Positions 1-4,750 of a stretch of DNA of 10,576 bases are shown here, piece by piece. This stretch comes from CAZGUG01 sp964529035 (GTDB lineage Bacteria > Bacillota > Clostridia > Ch29). The position numbers and the translations under genes are program-made. Below the pieces are notes generated by a model. The model did not search any database, was not told where the DNA came from, and worked only from the letters and a program-made list of their open reading frames with translations. Each line of letters starts with the position of its first letter. Position 1 is the stretch's first letter. The DNA lies in NCBI GenBank assembly GCA_964529035.1, contig CAZGUG010000062.1, positions 1-10,576 on the forward strand, read 5' to 3'.

Positions 1-287
1 TTGTAATAGTCAAACTTTGTCAGGCTGAATCTTTCCTTGGCCTCAAAAAAGTCCCGGTGTTCCAGCAGGGCATCAAATTCCATCTCGACCCTTCCCTTTG
101 CGAAGCATCTGTCCAGCACACTCAGGTACAGTTCTTTTTTGCTGCCAAAGTGATGAAATATAAGCGCCTTGGATATACCGGCCGCCTCTGCCAGCATTGA
201 AGTCGAAGTGTTTTCATATCCATGCCGGGCAAACACCGCCAGACAGGCATCCAGTATTATTTCTTTATCATAGAGCTGTAAAGGCAA
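1..287 (-). CDS. TetR/AcrR-family transcriptional regulator, N-terminal part (runs off the left edge)
   Basis: The 95 visible codons encode the DNA-binding half of a TetR-type repressor. The protein starts MPLQLYDKEIILDACLAVFA and continues with RHGYENTSTSMLAEAAG, then ISKALIFHHFGSKKELYLSVL, which is the classic TetR helix-turn-helix plus the 'YxHFxxKxxLY' type helix 4 (here FHHFGSKKELY, about residues 46-56). The ligand-binding C-terminal domain lies outside the window, so the inducer cannot be guessed. I chose the TTG at 287-285 because AAGGGTGG lies 8 nt upstream; a GTG four codons earlier lies inside that Shine-Dalgarno sequence. TetR proteins usually repress their own promoter and often a neighbour. 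The nearest candidate target is the divergent phospholipase C-like gene, although the export operon of the window lies 5.7 kb away. Confidence 0.9.
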   Translation of the reverse strand, partial: MPLQLYDKEIILDACLAVFARHGYENTSTSMLAEAAGISKALIFHHFGSKKELYLSVLDRCFAKGRVEMEFDALLEHRDFFEAKERFSLTKFDYY

Positions 288-304
288 TATTAATACCACC
301 CTTC

Positions 305-332
305 ATTATACTAACCATGCGGTCAATATAAT
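305..332. promoter_or_regulatory. Candidate TetR operator, 28-bp imperfect palindrome
   Basis: The arms ATTATACTAACC (305-316) and GGTCAATATAAT (321-332) are inverted repeats matching at 10 of 12 positions around a 4-bp centre, ATGC. The palindrome covers the end of the -10 box and the presumed transcription start of the TetR gene, a position suited to autorepression. Assignment to the adjacent TetR protein is inference from location and symmetry. Confidence 0.55.
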
Positions 333-359
333 TATACTAAAAGCTGCCCGGATGGTCAA
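331..359 (-). promoter_or_regulatory. sigma-A promoter of the TetR gene
   Basis: On the minus strand TTGACC (359-354) and a perfect TATAAT (336-331) are separated by exactly 17 nt. Transcription would begin near 324, giving a leader of about 37 nt before the TTG start. Both elements recur downstream (TTGACC at 326-321 and TTAGTATAAT at 314-305), so the region contains a partial direct duplication. The second pair has only a 10-nt spacer and is not a promoter by itself. Confidence 0.75.
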
Positions 360-447
360 TAAATACTGCTGCGTTTATTATCCGTAAAATCACAAATACT
401 AAATCAGGATTTTTCATTCCCACTGCAGCAGCGTAAGGGTGGTTTTT

Positions 448-1109
448 ATGGAATTTTTCGAAACAACCTACCGTCATATACTGAATACTGCCCTTGGCAT
501 TGCCAATCCCGTAAAGAAAAGAATCATCAGGACCGAATGCGAGGTTCACAGGATAATCAATATCCAGGCATTAAGGATACTCAAAAATGACGGTCATGCA
601 GAACAGCACATATTCTTCAGCAGCTATATTTCAGATATTGGTAAGGGAACGGTGTGGGCGGACCAGGACTTTAAAAGCTCAAACCATTTTTACAATCCCT
701 ATAGAAAAAAGGGACTCTACGGCAGGAAAAACGCCATGGACCTAGGGGTGGACTATTACCATAGGGCCATTAAGCTGTGGAATGAGGGCAAATTTAACCA
801 GGCACTGTTTTACCTGGGTGCGGCGCTTCACATCGTCCAGGATATGACAATTCCGCAGCATGCCAATATACGCCTTTTGGACAGTCACCGCCAGTACGAG
901 ACCTTTGTCAAGCGCACCTACCAGAATGTAGCGGATTTCCAGGTGGAAAGGGGCGCTTACCTTTTGGACACCATCGAGGAATACATACGCTTCAACGCCC
1001 GTATAGCGCTTAAGGTGCACAAACGATTTATAAGGATTGCAGACGACGAGCAGCGCTACTATCTGGTGACAAAATGCGCCCTGCCCTTAGCAAAAAAAAC
1101 CACCGCCGG
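448..1109 (+). CDS. Zinc-dependent phospholipase C-like protein, 3' end lost in the assembly gap
   Basis: The 220 visible residues match the all-helical zinc phospholipase C family (Bacillus cereus PLC, N-terminal domain of clostridial alpha-toxin), which hydrolyses phospholipid head groups with three zinc ions. The ligand pattern is recognisable: H34, the ADQD acidic pair D72/D74 followed by H80 in NHFYNP, H128-x3-D132-x5-H138 (LHIVQDMTIPQHA), and H147-x3-E151 (SHRQYE). The H-D, H-H and H-E spacings equal those of the B. cereus enzyme as I recall it. The ATG at 448 is preferred because AAGGGTGG ends 5 nt upstream; a GTG at 439 lies within that signal. No signal peptide is visible, and there is no Trp at the place of Trp1, whose amino terminus binds zinc in secreted homologues. 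The reading frame ends at ...LAKKTTAG against the gap; comparison with the family suggests only a short tail is missing. Substrate and location are uncertain. Confidence 0.82.
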
Positions 1110-1209
1110 NNNNNNNNNNNNNNNNNNNNNNNNNNNNNNNNNNNNNNNNNNNNNNNNNNNNNNNNNNNNNNNNNNNNNNNNNNNNNNNNNNNNNNNNNNN
1201 NNNNNNNNN
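1110..1209. other. Assembly gap (100 N)
   Basis: Exactly 100 N characters, the usual placeholder length for a gap of unknown size. Two convergent genes run into it, so the real distance, the two missing gene ends and any terminator or gene between them are unknown. Confidence 0.99.
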
Positions 1210-1859
1210 AATGATATATGGTACTTATTATTGTTTATGTCGACATGTCCCACAATTGGTTCATACTTTTCCTTAGCTAAATATGCCACATCAATGTATG
1301 CAATTTCACTGCTCCTTGTAACATCACTGGTTTTCATGCTTACATAATAGCCAACTGATTGATAATCCGGCCTCGGCCGTTCAACTACATGTTCGGAAGT
1401 CGCTGTACCACCCATAGTCCTTTTACTCACATCAATTTCCCAGAAGGGCTCCACCGTTATCTCAAAGGGAATTTCTACTTCAAAGAGACCGGCTCCTATA
1501 TTTTTGGCCGGAACAGCTGTGAATTCTCCGGATTTTTCCTGACTGTAATGGAAAATCACCCCGGCACCTTCGGGAAAATCCTTGATCTGCCAGTGTAGTA
1601 CCGCCAGCCCCTGCTCACCGTCAACCCGGGTTTTCCCGTCATCCACCTGTACAGGTGTAATCCAGCTTTGCTCCCTGGTAAACCGGTCCAGTGTACTGTT
1701 CACATTACCTGATATCGAACTGATATCCGATTGAAGATTATTATAGTTGTGCCTTAAGCTTTGGATTTGATTGTTTAAATCTGCAACCTTTCCTAGAAGA
1801 ACAATGTTAATAATCAATACTATGACCAATATTAAGAACAAACGCCTGTCGGACTGCAA
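1210..1859 (-). CDS. Membrane-anchored coiled-coil protein of unknown function, C-terminus lost in the gap
   Basis: I do not recognise this family. The visible 216 residues begin MQSDRR, followed by one strong hydrophobic segment (about residues 7-23, LFLILVIVLIINIVLLG) that would act as an uncleaved signal anchor. A coiled-coil-like stretch follows (about 24-62, VADLNNQIQSLRHNYNNLQS and onward). The rest, from about residue 66, looks like an extracytoplasmic beta-rich region with alternating hydrophobic residues (LAVLHWQIKDF, VIFHYSQ, LFEVEIPFEI, FWEIDVSKR). The TTG start at 1859-1857 is supported by GAGGGGG 7 nt upstream. It has its own promoter and is divergent from the Phd-Uma2 gene. The C-terminus disappears into the N gap, so total length and any catalytic region are unknown. 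Confidence 0.72.
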
Positions 1860-1904
1860 TTTGAATCCCCCTCGTATTTATTGTTCAGACCTATTGTACC
1901 ACGG

Positions 1905-1933
1905 ATTATCAACCTGTGCATTTCATCTTTCAA
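1905..1933 (-). promoter_or_regulatory. Probable sigma-A promoter of the coiled-coil membrane protein gene
   Basis: On the minus strand TTGAAA (1933-1928) and GATAAT (1910-1905) are separated by 17 nt, each matching the consensus at five of six positions. It lies 46 nt upstream of the TTG start. Confidence 0.5.
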
Positions 1934-2003
1934 CTTCCAAACTGACAGCGGGACAGGGTTATTGTCACAGGCCCGAGCAAGGTATCTGTTCCTGTGTTTG
2001 GAT

Positions 2004-2054
2004 TAGCTATTATTTTGTTGACGTATTAGCTAATATCGTTTATAATTATAGCTA
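2004..2054. promoter_or_regulatory. Array of three TAGCTA palindromic boxes over the promoter
   Basis: The self-complementary hexamer TAGCTA occurs at 2004-2009, 2027-2032 and 2049-2054. The centres are 23 and 22 bp apart, about two helical turns. The middle copy sits in a perfect 12-bp palindrome (TATTAGCTAATA, 2024-2035) inside the promoter spacer. The first copy lies just upstream of the -35 box and the third at the presumed transcription start. Phd and YefM antitoxins are known to repress their own promoters through short palindromic boxes (the hexamer TGTACA for YefM). The downstream protein starts with such a domain, so an autoregulatory operator is the natural reading; direct binding is inference. 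Confidence 0.6.
2018..2046 (+). promoter_or_regulatory. Sigma-A promoter of the Phd-Uma2 fusion gene
   Basis: TTGACG (2018-2023) and a perfect TATAAT (2041-2046) are separated by 17 nt. The expected transcription start is near 2053, leaving a leader of about 24 nt that carries GAGGTG (2060-2065) ahead of the ATG at 2077. The promoter is interleaved with three TAGCTA boxes. Confidence 0.8.
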
Positions 2055-2076
2055 AAAAAGAGGTGTTGGTAAAATT

Positions 2077-2811
2077 ATGCGTGTTTCTACAACCGATATG
2101 CAAAACGCCTTTGGGAAGTATCTTTCACTGGTGGAGAAGGAAGACATTATTATCACCAAGAACGGAAAGAGCGTGGCAAAACTAACTCGCTACAATGAAC
2201 CTGATTTTTTCCTTTTACACGAGGAATCCTTAAAATACAAATCCACCAGAAAGATTAGCTATGAAGAATACATGGAGCTGGTTGATTCCTCCGACCAAAG
2301 GTATGAACTTATTGACGGTGCGGTTTACCTTTTGGCTTCACCGGGCTTTGGGCATCAGGTTGTGGTAAGTGAAATTGCGTGGCATTTTGGAAACTACTTC
2401 AGGGGAAGGCCCTGCCGGTCATTGACTGCGCCGTTGGACATAAGGCTGTTTGGTTTTGCAACCAAGTTCGAGGAAGACCCAAACGTTGTCCAGCCCGACG
2501 TAGTGGTGATTTGTGACCAGGAAAAGGTCAATGAGGACAACAGGTATGAAGGTATACCAACACTTGTTGTGGAAGTGCTTTCTCCTTCCACCAAGGGAAA
2601 GGATATGGTCGCAAAGCTTAACCTGTACATGAAAAGCGGCGTTTCGGAATACTGGATTGTGGACATAAAAAACAAAACTATCCTTCAGTACTCCTTTTCA
2701 AAGAAAAGGGATATTGAAAGCTTAACAAACCTTAAGGAAGAAAACACAATAAAATCAACCGCATTCAAGGATCTGTATATATCGCTAAAGAGTATTTTTG
2801 CAGAAGTCTAG
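2077..2811 (+). CDS. Phd/YefM antitoxin-like domain fused to a Uma2 (DUF820) endonuclease-like domain
   Basis: The 244-residue protein has two parts. Residues 1 to about 42 read like a Phd/YefM antitoxin N-terminus (MRVSTTDMQNAFGKYLSLVE, then KEDIIITKNGKSVAKL), a DNA-binding dimerisation fold. Residues about 60-244 carry the Uma2/DUF820 pattern: YELIDGAVYLLASPGFGHQ (76-94), VQPDVVVI (138-145), LVVEVLSPST (163-172), K180, and GVSEYWIVD (188-196). The presumed PD-(D/E)xK nuclease residues are D141, E166 and K180, and all are present. The biological substrate of Uma2 proteins is poorly known. No separate toxin gene follows: the next gene is convergent and shares the CTAG of the stop codon. The short linker (about 43-59) would be a flexible hinge. 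Either the N-terminus only serves autoregulation, or it restrains the nuclease in cis; the sequence does not decide this. Confidence 0.88.
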   Translation: MRVSTTDMQNAFGKYLSLVEKEDIIITKNGKSVAKLTRYNEPDFFLLHEESLKYKSTRKISYEEYMELVDSSDQRYELIDGAVYLLASPGFGHQVVVSEIAWHFGNYFRGRPCRSLTAPLDIRLFGFATKFEEDPNVVQPDVVVICDQEKVNEDNRYEGIPTLVVEVLSPSTKGKDMVAKLNLYMKSGVSEYWIVDIKNKTILQYSFSKKRDIESLTNLKEENTIKSTAFKDLYISLKSIFAEV

Positions 2812-3833
2812 GCATTTTCTCCTTTAGCCCTCAGGTCGTTGATAAAAAGGTCAATATCCGGTTGGCTGTCCGCAAAGGTTACTGCCTTAGTACCGGTATC
2901 CCGAAGCTCGGCGGAAATAATTCTTTTGAAGTCGAGCTGTCTTTTTTCGTCGGTATCGCGCTCTTTGGCACTTTTTAGTTTCCGTGCCCTATTCAAAAAA
3001 GCTTCTATACCTTTGCGTGTAAGCCTGCGGTATTTCTTCTTCAGAACGATTTGGTTATCCGATATAAAAAATACCTTATACCCGTCCTCGATTCTCTCCC
3101 CCGCCAGGATTTTCCTGCCATCAAACCCGCTGCCGCCGGAGCGGCCTTTGCTGATATATTTTACGTGTCCCATCATATCCCGGTAGCTGGAAGCCAGTTC
3201 GTACTTAAGCTCCAAAGAAGTCTCCCCCATCTTTTTTTCTATTTCGGTTAAAAACACTTCCGTATATTCCCTATAAAGGAGCACCTCCAGAAGACAAGTT
3301 CTGTTGTTTTCAAAGTCCTCATAATTCATGGGACGGGGCAGTACGCTGTATTGGAAGCGGTACCCCTTGCCGTGTTTTACTATGGGAAATATATTTTCAA
3401 GTGCTTCCGCCGCCCTGGAAAGCCTGCCTTTGCTCCTGTAGGGCCCTATACAGTATTCATCGGTTTTATCATCCACTATCAACAGGGGCTTTGACCGGCT
3501 GTTGTCTCCTATTCTCAGGTAGACATAGCTGTCGTGGTTTTTGAACTGCCGGTTGTATGGAGGCTTTAGTTTTTTTATAAGTTCGCATTCCAGGACCTGC
3601 GCCTCAAGGTGTGTGTCGGTTGTGATTATGTCGAGGTCACGGATGCGGGACACCATTTCCTTTGTCTTTTCCTGCTTGTGGTCGCCGTAAAAATAGGACC
3701 TTACCCTGGACATGAGACTCTTGCTTTTGCCCACGTACATAATATTGCCGCCCTTGTCCTTCATTTTATATACGCCGGGCTTTTCCGGTATTGTATTAAT
3801 CTTCTCCTTCAAACGTTCCGGTATTCTGGTCAA
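2808..3833 (-). CDS. UvrC-like GIY-YIG endonuclease lacking the C-terminal nuclease and HhH domains
   Basis: The 341-residue protein opens with a UvrC-type GIY-YIG domain (about 14-95). It shows PGVYKMKDKGGNIMYVGKSK, R43 in SRVRSYF, the catalytic-type glutamate in THLEAQVLE (E77), and the closing KPPYN motif (90-94). This is the domain that makes the 3' incision in nucleotide excision repair. Residues about 178-230 (CLLEVLLYREY, then LTEIEKKM and LASSYRDMMGHVKYI) resemble the end of the N-terminal half and a degenerate UvrB-binding (UVR) hairpin. The last 110 residues are charged and not recognised. Full UvrC is about 600 residues with an RNase H-like nuclease and helix-hairpin-helix repeats; neither is visible. 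The architecture is therefore closer to the short Cho-type proteins. The TTG start at 3833-3831 has GGAAGGTG 5 nt upstream. It may be co-transcribed with cheX, 112 nt upstream. Confidence 0.85.
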   Translation of the reverse strand: MTRIPERLKEKINTIPEKPGVYKMKDKGGNIMYVGKSKSLMSRVRSYFYGDHKQEKTKEMVSRIRDLDIITTDTHLEAQVLECELIKKLKPPYNRQFKNHDSYVYLRIGDNSRSKPLLIVDDKTDEYCIGPYRSKGRLSRAAEALENIFPIVKHGKGYRFQYSVLPRPMNYEDFENNRTCLLEVLLYREYTEVFLTEIEKKMGETSLELKYELASSYRDMMGHVKYISKGRSGGSGFDGRKILAGERIEDGYKVFFISDNQIVLKKKYRRLTRKGIEAFLNRARKLKSAKERDTDEKRQLDFKRIISAELRDTGTKAVTFADSQPDIDLFINDLRAKGENA

Positions 3834-3868
3834 GTTAACACCTTCCGGTCCATCTATTCCGGGCCGCG

Positions 3869-3897
3869 GGAGCAGAGACTGGTTTGCACTCTGCCCC
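3869..3897 (-). other. Hairpin in the cheX to UvrC-like intergenic leader
   Basis: Arms 3869-3877 (GGAGCAGAG) and 3889-3897 (CTCTGCCCC) form a 9-bp stem with one G-U wobble on the minus-strand transcript and an 11-nt loop. It lies 36 nt upstream of the TTG start. No U-tract follows, so it is unlikely to be an intrinsic terminator. It could stabilise or process a transcript coming from cheX. Function is unknown. Confidence 0.4.
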
Positions 3898-3945
3898 TTT
3901 CATCCAAAGATTTACCGTCCCTTGTTCGCCATGTGTTTTTTTCTA

Positions 3946-4407
3946 TTATATCGCAACTATGTCCAATTCTATTGTTCCACCCGAGCGAATGATTAACGGT
4001 ACACATATTATTTTCATCTTAGGAGCAGATATCAGCATATTTTCTCCCATGATCAACGACGGGGGGGTGATCTCGATTTCAATGCCTTGATTATAGAATA
4101 TAGTTGCGGCGTTTCCAAGTATCATATTAGCAGTTTCGGCAACCGCGCTTTTGGATATTTCATCCAATTTATTCACCGGCATACCCATCATCATACCTGA
4201 TGCAATCTTTGATGCCATAGGCTTATCCATATTAATAATAACCTGCCCTTTCAATTTCCCCATTAACCCGATCATAATCGCTATATAATTACTGGAGTAG
4301 GGAGTTGTCTTTAAGTAAACCTTTCCTACGGAAATTTCCATATTAACTGTCGTTTTCAATACCGATCTGCTTGCCTGGATAAATGGATTAATGTATTCGA
4401 CGTTCAT
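3946..4407 (-). CDS. cheX: CheX-type CheY-P phosphatase (CheC/CheX/FliY family)
   Basis: The 153-residue protein has the length and pattern of CheX, a chemotaxis phosphatase that removes the phosphoryl group from CheY-P in the cytoplasm. The start MNVEYINPFIQAS is typical. The catalytic helix is DEISKSAVAETANMILGNA, in which E91 and N94 are the Glu-x-x-Asn pair that acts on CheY-P. The second catalytic helix of CheC is absent, as expected for CheX, which works as a dimer. I chose the ATG at 4407 rather than the GTG four codons upstream, because that GTG directly abuts the AAAGGAA Shine-Dalgarno sequence. The gene sits alone, without other chemotaxis genes, behind a GEMM riboswitch and terminator. 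This suggests that second-messenger level sets CheX amount and thereby motor bias or another CheY-like pathway. Confidence 0.88.
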   Translation of the reverse strand: MNVEYINPFIQASRSVLKTTVNMEISVGKVYLKTTPYSSNYIAIMIGLMGKLKGQVIINMDKPMASKIASGMMMGMPVNKLDEISKSAVAETANMILGNAATIFYNQGIEIEITPPSLIMGENMLISAPKMKIICVPLIIRSGGTIELDIVAI

Positions 4408-4457
4408 TGGTATTTTCACTTCCTTTAGATTTAAATATAGTTTTTTATGTTCTTTAT

Positions 4458-4496
4458 AATAATAAAAAGACCATGCCCTATTTATCAGCCATGGTC
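4458..4496 (-). terminator. Intrinsic terminator, expression platform of the riboswitch
   Basis: On the minus-strand transcript GACCATG (4496-4490) pairs with CATGGTC (4475-4469) in a perfect 7-bp stem with a 14-nt loop, followed directly by UUUUUAUUAUU (4468-4458). It lies between the aptamer and the ribosome binding site of cheX, so it most likely acts as the attenuator. Whether ligand turns it on or off cannot be told: only a weak 4-nt alternative pairing (GACC of the aptamer 5' strand with GGUC of the terminator 3' arm) was spotted. Confidence 0.82.
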
Positions 4497-4520
4497 ATAT
4501 TAATCGAAGAAACACACAAA

Positions 4521-4613
4521 TATCACCCGGCAACCCGACTATCATCAGTTCTCACCTTTGACTCGTGGCTTTGCGTCCCTACCTCTCGATAAGTTTGCCT
4601 TTTTCAGGGTCGT
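4521..4613 (-). promoter_or_regulatory. GEMM / cyclic-di-GMP-I riboswitch aptamer upstream of cheX
   Basis: The minus strand shows the diagnostic GEMM pieces in order. GGCAAAC (4599-4593) comes first, followed by a P2 stem CUUAUC/GGUAGG closed by a GAGA (GNRA) tetraloop. Next are GGGACGCAAAGCCAC in the joining region, a P3 arm, and GUCGGGUUGCC at the 3' side. A short P1 can form between ACCC (4610-4607) and GGGU (4528-4525). The aptamer begins a few nucleotides after the predicted transcription start and is followed by an intrinsic terminator before cheX. The family binds cyclic di-GMP; a subclass prefers 3',3'-cGAMP owing to one nucleotide that I cannot number reliably here. Confidence 0.93.
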
Positions 4614-4622
4614 GTATTAACC

Positions 4623-4651
4623 ATTATATAACTGCAGTCGATTTGTGTCAA
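4623..4651 (-). promoter_or_regulatory. Consensus sigma-A promoter of the riboswitch-cheX transcript
   Basis: Perfect TTGACA (4651-4646) and TATAAT (4628-4623) on the minus strand are separated by exactly 17 nt. Transcription would start near 4616, immediately before the aptamer. Such a strong promoter implies that control lies mainly at the attenuator. Confidence 0.88.
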
Positions 4652-4655
4652 TATT

Positions 4656-4671
4656 TGCTAAAAAAATAGCA
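4656..4671. repeat. AT-rich palindrome just upstream of the cheX promoter
   Basis: TGCTA (4656-4660) and TAGCA (4667-4671) flank a run of A on the plus strand, giving a 16-bp inverted repeat with a T-tract on the minus strand. It ends 5 bp upstream of the -35 box. It could be an UP-element-like tract, a regulator site, or part of a poor terminator for the preceding hydrolase gene. Confidence 0.35.
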
Positions 4672-4683
4672 TCCCCGTTAGAA

Positions 4684-4721
4684 GCAGCGTTGATGCGGGA
4701 GATACACCGCAATCAGGCTGC
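4684..4721 (-). other. Strong hairpin downstream of the SLH-NlpC/P60 gene
   Basis: GCAGC (4684-4688) and TGATGCGG (4691-4698) are complementary to GCTGC (4717-4721) and CCGCA-A-TCA (4707-4715). This gives about 13 base pairs with one small internal loop and one bulged base around an 8-nt loop. It begins about 30 nt after the stop codon. The nearest T-tract on the minus strand is more than 15 nt further on, so it is at best an atypical terminator; a 3'-end stabilising structure is equally possible. Confidence 0.5.
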
Positions 4722-4750
4722 GCCGGGAGAGTACGCTTTATAGTGCAGTG

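Noticed and set aside
439..1347. One long plus-strand reading frame running from the phospholipase through the N gap
   Set aside because: Codons 1110-1209 are N, and the part after the gap is the antisense of a better supported minus-strand gene; the frame agreement is accidental.
1059..1859. Minus-strand reading frame continuing across the gap into 1059-1109
   Set aside because: The segment left of the gap is the opposite strand of the phospholipase gene, so the true gene is only supported to 1210.
2812..3000. A toxin gene partnering the Phd-like domain
   Set aside because: Directly after the fusion gene lies the convergent UvrC-like gene; no RelE-, Doc- or PIN-like reading frame is present on either strand.
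3038..3120. An RNase H-like or helix-hairpin-helix region in the C-terminal part of the UvrC-like protein
   Set aside because: The residues here (about 238-265) show no recognisable D-D-H pattern or HhH repeats, so the protein is called as lacking these domains.
3869..3897. Hairpin as an intrinsic terminator after cheX
   Set aside because: The stem is good but is followed by GC-rich sequence rather than a U-tract, so I list it only as a structure.
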